DNA of 33,684 bases from Deltaproteobacteria bacterium (GCA_016930835.1 JAFGGA010000079.1:1-33684); one strand, 5' to 3'. Numbered from the stretch's first letter, positions 16,508-25,799 are shown. Program-made: numbers and translations. The notes: a model not told the origin generated them from the sequence alone.

Positions 16508-17653
16508 ATGAATGCCGTTACAAAACGGGCCCTTCAAATTCCTTCCTTCATCGTCATGGACGTTTTGGAAAGGGCGCATGCATTAGAAAGAGAAGGGCGG
16601 CAGATCATTCATCTAGAGGTTGGTGAACCCGATTTCCCCACACCTCAATGTATTAGTGATGCTGCCCTTGAGGCTATACGAAATGAACAGACGCATTACA
16701 CCCATAGCCTGGGGATCCCAGAGCTTCGAGAAGCCATTCGCCTTCATTATCAAGATCATTATGAAGTCTCCGTATCTGCGGACAACATCATTGTAACATC
16801 AGGCACCTCACCAGCATTATTGATAATTTTTTCAGCACTCTTGGAACCAGGTGATGAAATTATCATTTCCAATCCCTATTACGCCTGTTACCCGAACTTT
16901 ATTAAATTCCTAAATGCCGTGCCCGTTTATGTCAATGTGTATGAAGAGAATGGGTATCAATTCTTTGCAAACGAAATCAAAAAGCGGTTAACCCATCGCA
17001 CCAAGGCTATCCTCATCAATTCCCCTTCCAATCCAACCGGCACTCTTTTATTACCGCATAATATGAAGGAAATTGCCGAACTAGGCCCTTATATTCTATC
17101 AGATGAGATCTATCACGGGTTGGTCTATGAAGATGTAGCGCATTCGATTCTGGAATATACGGATAAGGCCTTTGTTCTGAACGGTTTTTCCAAACTCTAT
17201 GCCATGACCGGATGGCGACTCGGTTATCTTATCGCCCCATCGGATTTTGTAAGGCCTATGCAAAAGATCCAACAGAATTTTTTTATCTCAGCCGGTAGTA
17301 TCTCTCAATGGGCTGGTGTCGCTGCATTAAAATATGCCGGAGATGATGTGGCTCACATGAAAACTGTTTATAATGAAAGGCGACTATATATGATTCAAAG
17401 GCTTCGTAAAATGGGTTTTGACTTGCCGTTCGAACCGCAAGGGGCCTTTTATGTACTGGTTAACGCAAAACACCTTTCACCCGATTCTTATCATCTAGCC
17501 TTTGAAATCCTTGAAAAAGCGGGTGTGGGTGTCACACCAGGTATCGACTTCGGACAAAACGCGGAAGGTTATATCCGTTTTTCTTACGCAAACTCACTTG
17601 AAAATATTCAACAGGGCTTGGATCGAATTGAGGAGTTCTTGAAAAAACGATAG
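16508..17653 (+). CDS. Class I/II PLP-dependent aminotransferase
   Basis: This 381-residue fold-type I aminotransferase has the PLP lysine in NGFSKLYAMTGWRLGY (Lys229), the PLP-phosphate Arg region in GWRLGY, NSPSNPTGT, and LSDEIYHGL with the cofactor Asp. It resembles aspartate- or alanine-type aminotransferases of subgroup I-gamma. The substrate is not clear. Its position after hisG might suggest histidinol-phosphate transamination, but the sequence is not characteristically HisC. It is followed without any gap by engB, whose ATG abuts the TAG stop. Confidence 0.9.
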   Translation: MNAVTKRALQIPSFIVMDVLERAHALEREGRQIIHLEVGEPDFPTPQCISDAALEAIRNEQTHYTHSLGIPELREAIRLHYQDHYEVSVSADNIIVTSGTSPALLIIFSALLEPGDEIIISNPYYACYPNFIKFLNAVPVYVNVYEENGYQFFANEIKKRLTHRTKAILINSPSNPTGTLLLPHNMKEIAELGPYILSDEIYHGLVYEDVAHSILEYTDKAFVLNGFSKLYAMTGWRLGYLIAPSDFVRPMQKIQQNFFISAGSISQWAGVAALKYAGDDVAHMKTVYNERRLYMIQRLRKMGFDLPFEPQGAFYVLVNAKHLSPDSYHLAFEILEKAGVGVTPGIDFGQNAEGYIRFSYANSLENIQQGLDRIEEFLKKR

Positions 17654-18226
17654 ATGGAAGCAACTTTTCTTAAAAGCGCCTACCAAGAAAACCACTATCC
17701 TTTGCCTGATAAACCGGAAATCGCTTTTGCGGGCCGGTCCAATGTGGGGAAATCCTCTCTCATTAATGTGCTGGTGAATCGGAAAAAGATTGCGCGGATC
17801 AGTTCCACGCCTGGAAGGACACAGGCTTTGAATTTTTTTTTATTGAATAACCGATTGTATCTTGTGGATCTGCCGGGTTATGGATTTGCCCGCGTACCGC
17901 TTAACGTCAAGCAGTCCTGGCGTGGGATGGTTGAGACCTATTTTCGATTACGGACTAATCTAAAAGGTGTGGTGGTTATTCTGGACATAAGAAGAGATCC
18001 CAGTGAAGGTGATCTGGACCTCCTTCGATGTTTGAAACAATACCAAAAAAAAGTGATCCTCGTCCTGACCAAGGCGGATAAACTCTCGCGAAATAGATGC
18101 TCGGTCCGGCTGAAAACCATTAGCCAAGGTCTTGAAAAAATAATCGATGTAAAACCTATCATCTTCTCGGCCAAGACAAAAGAAGGGAGGGAAGAGATCT
18201 GGAGGGAAATAAATGGTCTTATTTAA
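17654..18226 (+). CDS. engB: Ribosome biogenesis GTPase EngB (YihA/YsxC)
   Basis: This 190-residue GTPase is needed for late assembly of the large ribosomal subunit. Motifs in order: P-loop GRSNVGKSS (about 27-35), TPGRTQALNFF with the switch Thr, DLPGYGFA, TKADK and SAKTKEG. Length and the HYPLPDKPEIAFAGRSN start are standard. The ATG directly follows the aminotransferase stop, so translation is coupled. Its 3' end overlaps the convergent NtrX-like gene by 4 bases, leaving no room for a terminator between the two. Confidence 0.96.
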   Translation: MEATFLKSAYQENHYPLPDKPEIAFAGRSNVGKSSLINVLVNRKKIARISSTPGRTQALNFFLLNNRLYLVDLPGYGFARVPLNVKQSWRGMVETYFRLRTNLKGVVVILDIRRDPSEGDLDLLRCLKQYQKKVILVLTKADKLSRNRCSVRLKTISQGLEKIIDVKPIIFSAKTKEGREEIWREINGLI

Positions 18227-19590
18227 TGTTTGAATTCGTCCAACCCATAAGCTTTAATCTTTTTATGGAGGTTGCTTCTTTCAATGCCTATGGCTTCCGC
18301 AGTCTGGGAGATGTTTCCGTGAAATTCCTTTAATTTCTTGGCGATAAAGGCCTTTTCAAACCTGTTTTTGGCTTCCTTGTAAGAATCCGTCCCAAAATAG
18401 GATTCCGGTTCTTCTTTGATTTTCGGTTCCTGATTGAACGGTGCCGGGATATCTTCTTTGCAAATCACATCTCCAGGGATCATAATCGCAAGACGTTCCA
18501 CAAGGTTTTTAAGTTCACGTACATTTCCCGGCCAATAATATCGTTTAAGGACCTCAATGGAATCATCAGAAAAGAATTTTGCCTTTAGATTCGCGTTTAG
18601 GGAGATGTCCTTCATGAATTCATCCGCCAAGGCCCGGATATCCTCAACCCTATCCCTAAGAGGCGGCACATTGATCGGGACGACATTTAGCCGGAAATAG
18701 AGGTCATCGCGAAATGTTCCTTTTTCAATCTCCGCTTCCAGATCCTTATTTGTCGCGGCAATAACGCGGACATCTACCTGGATGGTTTTGGAGCCTCCTA
18801 CCCGCTCAAATTTTTGTTCTTGAAGTATCCGAAGGGTCTTAGACTGAGCCTTCAGACTCATATCCCCGATTTCATCAAGAAAGAGCGTTCCTTCGTGGGC
18901 CTGATCGAATTTCCCTTTTTTCATGGCCGTTGCACCAGTAAAAGCTCCCCTTTCATGACCGAAGAGTTCACTCTCAATGAGCTCTTCCGGGATAGCCGCG
19001 CAGTTGACCTCAACTAAGGGCTTGTTGCTTCTTTTGCTCATCCTATGAATTGTATGCGCGACGAGTTCCTTTCCCGTCCCATTTTCTCCAGAGATCAGGA
19101 CCCAGGCATCCGTAGGGGCCACGATTCTTATCTGCTCTAAGACATTATGGATAGCTTTACTGGTTCCGGTTATGGTGTGTTTTTCCCTGTTCTTTTCTTT
19201 GAGTAATGAAATCTCTTCCTCGAGTTGATAATAATCCAGGGCGTTTTGAATAGATAGGAGTAAGTTTTCCAGAGATAATGGTTTTTCAATAAAATCATAT
19301 GCTCCGAGTTTGGTGGCTTTTACAGCGGTTTCTATGGTGCCGTGTCCGGACATCATAACGATCTGGAGATGGGGATATTCTTCCTTGATTTTAATAAGTG
19401 TTTGAATTCCGTCCATTCCGGGCATCCAAATATCCAGCAAAACCAGATCCGGCATTTCTTCTCGAATTTTTTCGAGGGCCGCTATCCCACTCTGGGCCTT
19501 GACAACCTCAAAACCCTCATCGGTCAAAATACCGTCTACGGCCTGCAGGATGCTTTCCTCATCATCAACGACTAATATTGTATGTGCCAT
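18223..19590 (-). CDS. NtrX-like sigma-54 response regulator
   Basis: This 455-residue protein has a receiver domain (1-120, phospho-acceptor Asp53 in [11 protein letters not shown]), a sigma-54 AAA+ domain (about 140-380, Walker A GENGTGKE 168-175, sigma-54 loop GAFTGA, Walker [11 protein letters not shown]) and a Fis-type helix-turn-helix (about 410-450). The GENGTGKE P-loop and [25 protein letters not shown] closely follow NtrX. NtrX proteins usually act with the membrane kinase NtrY and have been linked to nitrogen, redox and envelope control. No ntrY is adjacent. The gene is the last of the lpx cluster, 42 bases after lpxB, so it may be cotranscribed with lipid A genes. Assignment to a sigma-54 regulator is firm; the NtrX subgroup is likely. 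Confidence 0.93.
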   Translation of the reverse strand: MAHTILVVDDEESILQAVDGILTDEGFEVVKAQSGIAALEKIREEMPDLVLLDIWMPGMDGIQTLIKIKEEYPHLQIVMMSGHGTIETAVKATKLGAYDFIEKPLSLENLLLSIQNALDYYQLEEEISLLKEKNREKHTITGTSKAIHNVLEQIRIVAPTDAWVLISGENGTGKELVAHTIHRMSKRSNKPLVEVNCAAIPEELIESELFGHERGAFTGATAMKKGKFDQAHEGTLFLDEIGDMSLKAQSKTLRILQEQKFERVGGSKTIQVDVRVIAATNKDLEAEIEKGTFRDDLYFRLNVVPINVPPLRDRVEDIRALADEFMKDISLNANLKAKFFSDDSIEVLKRYYWPGNVRELKNLVERLAIMIPGDVICKEDIPAPFNQEPKIKEEPESYFGTDSYKEAKNRFEKAFIAKKLKEFHGNISQTAEAIGIERSNLHKKIKAYGLDEFKH

Positions 19591-19632
19591 AAATTACCTG
19601 CCGGGATTTAAAGAAGTATTGGTTAGACCCGC

Positions 19633-20775
19633 CTATCTCATCATCTCGATGGCGATACGTGCTGTTTTTTCAGAAGCTCCGCCTGTCCCGAGCTTTTCTG
19701 TGACCATTTGCAATTGCTCTATAATATGGGTTTTGCGTTGATCATCATTAAGTATATCTTGCGTTTCTTGGGCTATGCGATGAGGCGTAACTTCCGCTTG
19801 GATCAATTCCGGCACGATCATTTTCCCGGCCACAAGATTGGGCAATCCAACATGGGGTACTTGAATAACCCTTTTCCCTATCCAATAAGAGATGGGAGAG
19901 ACCTTATAAATAATGACCATAGGCACGTTCATCACGGCTGTTTCAAGTGTCGCCGTGCCGGATGTCACCAGTGCGATATCACACACACTTAGAATACCAT
20001 AGATATTTTTTTGCGAAACCGTGACGGGGATCGATGATTTTTGTAAGATCCTTTGGATCAGATCAGGTGATATGGTTGATGCCAATGGCAATATGCACTG
20101 AATATTGCGATAATGCGGGGATAGGATATCAATCGCGTCGATCATCAATGGAAGTAAGCCACTTACTTCTTCGTTTCTGCTTCCTGGTAGAAGCCCGATA
20201 ATGGGATATTGTTTTTTAAGCCCCAACTCCCGAAGCATAATCTTTTTATCGTTTAGGCTGGGGATAGAGTCTAAAAGTGGGTGACCTACAAAATCCACAA
20301 TCATCCCTCTTTTGTTATAAAAGTCCTTTTCAAAAGGTAGGATGACCGCCATTCGATCAACCCGACGCGCAATCTTCTTCACGCGAGCTTGTCGCCACGC
20401 CCATACCTGAGGACTGATATAATAGAGCACGGGTACACCGTAGCGCTTTGCTAAACGCGCCAGGCTGATGTTGAATTCGGGGTAGTCGATGAGTATGAGT
20501 AGATTGGGTCGATTATATTTTAAAAGGAGTTTTAGTTTTCGGTGTGCCTGAATGATAATATGTAAATGTGTGAGGACCTCGGTAAGACCCACTACCGCCA
20601 TATCAGATGCGGAAACAATGATTTCTACACCCGCTTCCGCCATATGTTTGCCGCCGATACCTTTGACTTGGAGGTCAGGTGACAGTCTTGTTAAAGCCTT
20701 CACAAGATTGGCGCCATGCGTGTCCCCGGATGCTTCTCCAGCGACGATCAGGACATATTTTTTGCTATTATTCAA
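19633..20775 (-). CDS. lpxB: Lipid A disaccharide synthase
   Basis: LpxB joins 2,3-diacyl-GlcN-1-phosphate (lipid X) with UDP-diacyl-GlcN to form the lipid A disaccharide at the inner membrane. The 380-residue GT19 protein has VAGEASGDTHGANLV, GIGGKHMAEAG, LIDYPEFNISLA, YYISPQVWAWRQARVKKIA, LPFEKDFY, VGHPLLD, LLPGSRNEEV and VTSGTATLETA, all hallmark segments. Length matches the family. Its start overlaps the stop of the upstream Gfo/Idh gene by 4 bases (ATGA). Confidence 0.97.
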   Translation of the reverse strand: MNNSKKYVLIVAGEASGDTHGANLVKALTRLSPDLQVKGIGGKHMAEAGVEIIVSASDMAVVGLTEVLTHLHIIIQAHRKLKLLLKYNRPNLLILIDYPEFNISLARLAKRYGVPVLYYISPQVWAWRQARVKKIARRVDRMAVILPFEKDFYNKRGMIVDFVGHPLLDSIPSLNDKKIMLRELGLKKQYPIIGLLPGSRNEEVSGLLPLMIDAIDILSPHYRNIQCILPLASTISPDLIQRILQKSSIPVTVSQKNIYGILSVCDIALVTSGTATLETAVMNVPMVIIYKVSPISYWIGKRVIQVPHVGLPNLVAGKMIVPELIQAEVTPHRIAQETQDILNDDQRKTHIIEQLQMVTEKLGTGGASEKTARIAIEMMR

Positions 20776-21749
20776 AACGAGTAAGGGGGCTGAAACCTTT
20801 TACACCCGCTGGTTATCTGGTCAATAATTCCCAGCGCAATCTTTAAGGCCTTCCTTTCATCCCAACTATTTAGTGCTTGCTTTGATGATGTCATCACAGC
20901 GTCTATGAAAGACCGGATCTGATCAGCAAGGGGATCGCTATCCGGGAAAGTGGTTTTGTCCGGGGCCGCGGGTGAAAGGCCGTCAGGATCCCGTCCACCA
21001 TTATCAAGTCGGATAACACCTAATTCTCTTTTCAAGCAATCGGCTTCCAACAGTGAATTGGGTTGAAAAACACGTAGTTTTCGGATTGTTTTATGTGAGA
21101 CCCTGCTCGCCGTCAGATTGGCAACGGTCCCATTTTCAAATATCAAACGGGCGTTGGCCACATCCGTTTTCGGCGTGATCACGGACATGCCCACAGCGTG
21201 GACTTCTTTAACCTCAGAATGTACGATATGAAGGATAATATCCAAATCATGGATCATTAAGTCAAAAACCACATCCACATCCGTCCCCCTGGTTGTAAAT
21301 AGATTCATGCGATGGGCATCAATTAAGATCGGTTTGGTGAGCATGGTTTCCATTTTGACGATGGCTGGGTTAAAACGCTCCACTAATCCCACCCGAAGGA
21401 TCAACTTACGTTCATGGGCCATATTGATAAGACTGTCACCACATTCAATCTTATATGAGATCGGTTTTTCGACCAATAAATGGACTCCGTGCGACAGGAT
21501 GTCTTTGGCCACTTCAAAATGGGCCTCAGTTGGAACGGCAAGACTCACGGCATCGACTTGCTTTAATATTTCTTCATATTGGTTATATACTTTTATGCTG
21601 TAACGTTGCCCTATCTCATTGGCCCGATCGGAATTGGTATCCACGATACCCATCAGCTGTACGTTAGGGAGGGTTTTATATTTTTGAACATGGTATTCAC
21701 CCATATGTCCAACGCCAATTACACCAACTCTTAATTTGTTGTTGTTCAC
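20772..21749 (-). CDS. Gfo/Idh/MocA oxidoreductase within the lipid A cluster
   Basis: This 325-residue protein has an N-terminal Rossmann fold (GVIGVGHMGEYH at about 9-20), the catalytic-lysine motif EKPIS, and a C-terminal alpha/beta domain with MIHDLDIILHI. Such enzymes oxidise or reduce sugars with NAD(P). It is sandwiched between lpxI and lpxB and coupled to lpxB by an ATGA overlap, which suggests a UDP-sugar step in lipid A or LPS synthesis. GnnA, the UDP-GlcNAc 3-dehydrogenase used to make amide-linked lipid A in some bacteria, belongs to this superfamily, but no GnnB-type transaminase is visible nearby. A different sugar substrate is equally possible. Confidence 0.88.
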   Translation of the reverse strand: MNNNKLRVGVIGVGHMGEYHVQKYKTLPNVQLMGIVDTNSDRANEIGQRYSIKVYNQYEEILKQVDAVSLAVPTEAHFEVAKDILSHGVHLLVEKPISYKIECGDSLINMAHERKLILRVGLVERFNPAIVKMETMLTKPILIDAHRMNLFTTRGTDVDVVFDLMIHDLDIILHIVHSEVKEVHAVGMSVITPKTDVANARLIFENGTVANLTASRVSHKTIRKLRVFQPNSLLEADCLKRELGVIRLDNGGRDPDGLSPAAPDKTTFPDSDPLADQIRSFIDAVMTSSKQALNSWDERKALKIALGIIDQITSGCKRFQPPYSF

Positions 21750-22045
21750 TTATCTATAGCTCCGCATATTAATACATTTTTTATCTCTTAAAGGGTGTCT
21801 TTTTAGGTTGAACCATATCATGTGAGGATCACCCATTCCGATGTGATATTAGATCAAATTGTGCAAAAATTCAAAATGAAATTTCATGATCTCAGAAAAA
21901 GCTTGTCCCTAAACGCATGCCCTTTCGTATATTCAGAAAAATTCGATAGATATGGAAGATTATTGTATGGATTTCCATCAGGGTGTATTTACACTTATGA
22001 GGGAGGATCGGGGCGATTGACGGTAGGATAGAAAAAATCAAATGG
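21750..22045. other. 296-bp gap inside the lpx cluster
   Basis: This is the longest break in the otherwise tight minus-strand cluster. It lies between lpxI (ends 22046) and the Gfo/Idh gene. A 69-codon plus-strand frame at 21822-22031 has no ribosome site or recognisable family and is probably chance. An internal promoter for Gfo/Idh-lpxB-ntrX may lie here, but I see no convincing -35/-10 or -24/-12 pair. Confidence 0.35.
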
Positions 22046-22882
22046 TCATTGAACTTTTATGATCGAATCTTCATAAGAGACTATGGAGATTCCCATTTTA
22101 TCGGCGGTCTTTATCATCTCCGACCTTTCGAAGATCAACGTCTTCCCGGCTTCTAAGGCAAGGACCGATGCCTTGACTTGAACCATCGTACGGATGGTTT
22201 CAGGACCCACGGAAGGCATGTCGAAGCGAAGATCCTGGTTTGGTTTACTGATCTTCACCACTACGGCATTCTTTCCGGCCAAGTTGCCACCCCTTTTGAT
22301 GGTTTCATTGGTACCCTCTATGGCCTCAAGGGCAAGAACCGTTTTATCTCGAACCACTACACATTGCCCGATATCCAGCCGTCCGAGTTCTTTTGCTATT
22401 CTCCAGCCTAATAGGATATCTTCTTTCTCTGCTTTATTGGGTTTTTTTTTGGTCAAGGTCCCCACTGGGGCTATTAATTCAGGCAGAAAGTGGGCGGCGC
22501 TGATAACCTGAATACCTTCTTTGGCAAGTTCATCGGCCACCGCTCTTAATATGCCGTCATCATGCAAGACGGCCATCTTTGAAATGAGGGATAAGCCTTT
22601 AAGATCGGGTCTGATATCGCCGAACATACGGCGTTTGGTAATGGTGCCGGCCATAACGGCCTTGTCGACACCATTGGCCTTGAATGCCTTGAGCAAGCGA
22701 CCGAGTTGTCCCAGCTTGATCCAAAATGTACTATCCACGCAATCGGTGATGGAAGGATCCGTTTCACCCTGGTGGGCTACTGCAACCACACGTAGACCAT
22801 GACGGCCGGCCGCCTCCGCCACCATCAGCGGGAATTGGCCTCCGCCCGCGATAATACCAATGGTTTTTTGTTCTTCGATCAT
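22046..22882 (-). CDS. lpxI: UDP-2,3-diacylglucosamine pyrophosphatase LpxI
   Basis: LpxI cleaves UDP-2,3-diacylglucosamine to lipid X, replacing LpxH of enterobacteria. The 278-residue protein has the N-terminal IGIIAGGGQFPLMVAEAA, KANGVDKAVMAGTITKRRMF, LDIGQCVVVRDKTVLALEAIEGTNETIKRGG and DLRFDMPSVGPETIRTM, all features of the DUF1009/LpxI family. Its place after lpxA and before lpxB is the classic position. Ribosome-site sequence before the ATG is weak, but no alternative start fits better. Confidence 0.95.
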   Translation of the reverse strand: MIEEQKTIGIIAGGGQFPLMVAEAAGRHGLRVVAVAHQGETDPSITDCVDSTFWIKLGQLGRLLKAFKANGVDKAVMAGTITKRRMFGDIRPDLKGLSLISKMAVLHDDGILRAVADELAKEGIQVISAAHFLPELIAPVGTLTKKKPNKAEKEDILLGWRIAKELGRLDIGQCVVVRDKTVLALEAIEGTNETIKRGGNLAGKNAVVVKISKPNQDLRFDMPSVGPETIRTMVQVKASVLALEAGKTLIFERSEMIKTADKMGISIVSYEDSIIKVQ

Positions 22883-22967
22883 ATCTAAAGGTCAATGTCC
22901 TCTCTTTTCTACCTCTGATGGAAATGGAGATCCGAAGAACATAGGATCATGTGCCTTTTCCATGAGA

Positions 22968-23741
22968 TTATCGTATGACCCCTCTTTTAGAATCCATGAT
23001 AAACTCCAAAAACATTTCCAATTCCGGGAATAAAGGGATCTCCTTCCTAACTCTGCTGATCCCTTCATTTAATTGCCTGGTTTCACGCCATATAATTCTA
23101 TAGGCCTTTTTTAATCCGTCTATGACCTCACGAGAAAACCCAAAACGTTTAAGGCCTTTCTGGTTGATACCATAAGGTTTTGCTCGATCACCTACAGCCA
23201 AGACAAAAGGCGGCACATCCTGGGATACGGCCGATTTGCCACCGATAAAGGCATAGGCCCCAATCCTGACAAATTGGTGCGTGGCCACAATTCCTCCTAA
23301 ATTGGCATGGTCCCCAATAATGGTATGCCCGCCTAGAGTCGCCACATTGGCCATGATGATGCCATCACCCAATACGCAGTCATGCGCCACATGGGAATAG
23401 GCCATGATATAATTATTATTCCCGACGATAGTGATTCCGTCTTGCTTGGTTGTGGCCCGATTGATATTTACGTATTCTCGGATGATATTACCGTTGCCGA
23501 TACGGATGCTGGTGTCCTCGTCTTTATATCCGACATCCTGTGGTGGTGTTCCTATACATACAAAGGGGAAAATGGTGTTTTGCTCACCAATGCTTGTTGG
23601 TCCTTCAATAACCGCGTGGGATCCAATAATCGTTCCTTTTCCGATAGAAACCTCCTCTCCAATTACACAATAGGGTCCGATCTCAACATCGGGGTCCAGT
23701 TGGGCATGGGCGCTTATAACAGCCGTTGGATGGACTTTCAT
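22968..23741 (-). CDS. lpxA: UDP-N-acetylglucosamine acyltransferase
   Basis: LpxA puts a 3-hydroxyacyl chain from ACP onto UDP-GlcNAc, the first lipid A step. The 257-residue protein has hexapeptide repeats of the left-handed beta-helix, the catalytic His in YSHVAHDCVLG, GGHTIIG and VATHQFVRIG, then the C-terminal helical domain beginning GLKRFGFSREVIDGLKKAYR. The position equal to Gly173 of E. coli (in FIGGKSAV) is Gly, which in the known acyl-chain ruler permits a long chain. It is 85 bases upstream of lpxI and starts 19 bases past fabZ. Confidence 0.97.
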   Translation of the reverse strand: MKVHPTAVISAHAQLDPDVEIGPYCVIGEEVSIGKGTIIGSHAVIEGPTSIGEQNTIFPFVCIGTPPQDVGYKDEDTSIRIGNGNIIREYVNINRATTKQDGITIVGNNNYIMAYSHVAHDCVLGDGIIMANVATLGGHTIIGDHANLGGIVATHQFVRIGAYAFIGGKSAVSQDVPPFVLAVGDRAKPYGINQKGLKRFGFSREVIDGLKKAYRIIWRETRQLNEGISRVRKEIPLFPELEMFLEFIMDSKRGVIR

Positions 23742-23760
23742 TAAAATAGCTCCACGGAGG

Positions 23761-24204
23761 TTAACCGATAGTCGCCATTAGTTCAGCCTCAGCAACCATC
23801 ATATCATCCACAAAGGCCTCACCGCTCAATTTCCAGACCTTGGATCCGGTTCGGATGGGTTCTAATTCAAAAATGATTTGATCACCAGGGACAATCGGTC
23901 TGCGAAACTTCACCTTATCAATAGCCATGAAAAAGATATCACCCTCTTTTTCCATGGCTCCAGAAACCGATAAACGAGCCAATATGCCTCCAACCTGGGC
24001 CATAGCTTCGATAATCAAAACCCCCGGCATGATCGGTTTTCCAGGGTAATGTCCCTGAAAAAAAGGTTCATTGGCCGTTACGTTTTTGATTCCTCTGATC
24101 TTTTTCCCCGGCTCCAGCTCCGTTATTTTATCCACCAATAGGAAAGGGTAGCGGTGTGGAATGATTTTGATAATATCTTCATATCCTAAAGGTAATTTAA
24201 TCAT
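23761..24204 (-). CDS. fabZ: 3-hydroxyacyl-ACP dehydratase
   Basis: FabZ dehydrates 3-hydroxyacyl-ACP in fatty acid elongation and competes with LpxA/LpxD for the same substrate. The 147-residue hot-dog-fold protein has IIPHRYPFLLVDKITEL (catalytic His), FFQGHYPGKPIMPGVLIIEAMAQ (catalytic Glu) and FRRPIVPGDQI. I chose the ATG at 24204, which follows GGAG and overlaps the lpxD stop by 8 bases; the longer frame from 24255 would run back through lpxD and adds an unrelated N-terminus. Confidence 0.96.
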   Translation of the reverse strand: MIKLPLGYEDIIKIIPHRYPFLLVDKITELEPGKKIRGIKNVTANEPFFQGHYPGKPIMPGVLIIEAMAQVGGILARLSVSGAMEKEGDIFFMAIDKVKFRRPIVPGDQIIFELEPIRTGSKVWKLSGEAFVDDMMVAEAELMATIG

Positions 24205-25225
24205 TGTTTTTCTCCAGTATTTCAAATTTCTTTTCAAGCCGTCGCAGACGTTCATGGTGTTCGGTAAGCCTTGGCATGATTCGAAGCGTTTTAAGCCATT
24301 TTCTATGGGGCATGATGGGTATACCGGAGACCACTTCGCCGGATGAAACCGACTGGTACACGTATGATCCAGGTCCGATCATGGCCCGATCTCCAATCGT
24401 GATATGATCCACCGTGCCGGTCTTGCCGCCGATGATGACTTGTTTCCCGATCTGAACGCTTCCGGAAATGCCTGTCTGAGCCGCGATAATAGTGTCTTCG
24501 CCTATGGTGACATTATGGGCGATATGGATGTGATTATCCAATTTAACACCCCTCTGAATCCATGTCTTGCCAAATGCGGCACGGTCGATGGTGTTATGGG
24601 CACCAATTTCCACGTCATCATCAATTTGAACGATTCCCATTTGGGGGATCTTAATGTTTTTGATTCCATCCTGTGCAAAACCGAATCCATCACTTCCGAT
24701 CACGGTGCCTGCATGAATAATCACCCGATTCCCGATCATGCAGGCATGATAGATGGTCACTTGGGGATAAAGGATGGATCCGTCTCCTATTTTTGCCTGG
24801 GCACCTATTGAGACACCGGGGAAGATGACCACATCGTTTCCGATAGTCACTTCAGGCCCGATATAAGTTTGTGGATAGACAGAAACGTTTCTACCCAACC
24901 TGCAGGTTTTATCTATGGATGCCTCAGGGCTTACTCCTGGGAACCTCGGAACGGGCATACTAAAAAGTCCGGCTATTTTTGCGTGTGCAAGCGACGGATT
25001 GGAGACAAGAATCTGCGGACCCTTAAAAGATTCTATTTTTGCGGATACCAGCAGGGCGGACGCCTTTGTATGTTTTATACGATCCCGGTAACGATTATCG
25101 GACAAAAAAGAGATCTCACCTTCGCAGGCGTCGTCCAGGGATTGGATCCCGTTAATCGTAATCTGATCATTTCCCAGGACTACACCTTCAATGAGTTCAG
25201 CAATCTCTTTAAGCGTCCTTTCCAA
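24197..25225 (-). CDS. lpxD: UDP-3-O-(3-hydroxyacyl)glucosamine N-acyltransferase
   Basis: LpxD adds the second (N-linked) acyl chain to UDP-3-O-acyl-glucosamine. The 342-residue protein has the N-terminal uridine-binding domain (ISFLSDNRYRDRIKHTKASALLVS), hexapeptide repeats of the beta-helix, the HAGTVIGSDGFGFA segment, the catalytic His in LDNHIHIAHNVTIGEDT, and a C-terminal helix (LTEHHERLRRLEKKFEIL). It starts 9 bases after the skp gene and overlaps fabZ at its end. Confidence 0.97.
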   Translation of the reverse strand: MERTLKEIAELIEGVVLGNDQITINGIQSLDDACEGEISFLSDNRYRDRIKHTKASALLVSAKIESFKGPQILVSNPSLAHAKIAGLFSMPVPRFPGVSPEASIDKTCRLGRNVSVYPQTYIGPEVTIGNDVVIFPGVSIGAQAKIGDGSILYPQVTIYHACMIGNRVIIHAGTVIGSDGFGFAQDGIKNIKIPQMGIVQIDDDVEIGAHNTIDRAAFGKTWIQRGVKLDNHIHIAHNVTIGEDTIIAAQTGISGSVQIGKQVIIGGKTGTVDHITIGDRAMIGPGSYVYQSVSSGEVVSGIPIMPHRKWLKTLRIMPRLTEHHERLRRLEKKFEILEKNND

Positions 25226-25234
25226 TTCACGCTC

Positions 25235-25759
25235 CTAGGGTTTCATTTTGTTATATTCAGAAACCACTTCTTCAGTAATGTCCGCCTTGCCCGACCAAAA
25301 TACCACATTACTGCGGGTCGCCTCAAAAATAATCTCATATCCACTTTCTTTTGCGATTTTATCGATTACCACCTTTAAATCATTCATCATTTGTTGTTGA
25401 GCGGTCATTTCGGATTTTTTCATGTCTTCATTGATATCTTGAAATAAATATTGAAGCTCACGTCGTTTTCTTTCAAAATCTTTTTGCTTATCTTCTTTGG
25501 CCTCCAGACTCAACATCAGGCTCTGTTTCTCCAACTCTTTTTGAAATTCCTTTAATTCATCCTCTTTTGCAGTCAGCTTTTTTTGTAGAGCCTCCTGTTT
25601 TTCCTTCAGTGCTGCATAGACCCGCTTTCCTTCATTTGATGCACTGAAGACTTTTTGTAAATCCAAAATCCCAACTTTGAAAGAATCGGCACCCCATGCA
25701 TTGGCCTGGAGAATAAATGTAATGCAAATCCAGAATGACCATTTCATTAAAAACTTCAT
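25235..25759 (-). CDS. skp: Periplasmic chaperone Skp/OmpH family
   Basis: Skp holds unfolded outer-membrane proteins in the periplasm on the way to BamA. The 174-residue protein has a signal peptide (about 1-23, cleaved near NAWGA-DS), a KVGILDLQKVF beta strand, a long charged coiled coil (about 45-125, rich in Lys, Glu and Gln) and a C-terminal return to the body domain (VVIDKIAKESGYEIIFEATRS). Its position between bamA and lpxD is conserved in many Gram-negative bacteria. Confidence 0.93.
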   Translation of the reverse strand: MKFLMKWSFWICITFILQANAWGADSFKVGILDLQKVFSASNEGKRVYAALKEKQEALQKKLTAKEDELKEFQKELEKQSLMLSLEAKEDKQKDFERKRRELQYLFQDINEDMKKSEMTAQQQMMNDLKVVIDKIAKESGYEIIFEATRSNVVFWSGKADITEEVVSEYNKMKP

Positions 25760-25799
25760 AAAACCCCCTTTCTGACTCTGTGCTGATTAACAATACTTA

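Noticed and set aside
16508-17653. Calling the aminotransferase HisC because it follows hisG
   Set aside because: Its motifs fit general aspartate/alanine-type aminotransferases and position alone is not enough, so it was left without a symbol.
16508-17653. The aminotransferase as the GnnB partner of the Gfo/Idh enzyme
   Set aside because: GnnB belongs to the DegT/DnrJ/EryC1 family, whereas this protein has class I features, and it lies on the other strand away from the lpx genes.
21822-22031. 69-codon plus-strand frame in the lpx gap
   Set aside because: It has no ribosome site or family, opposes the operon and reads like chance sequence.
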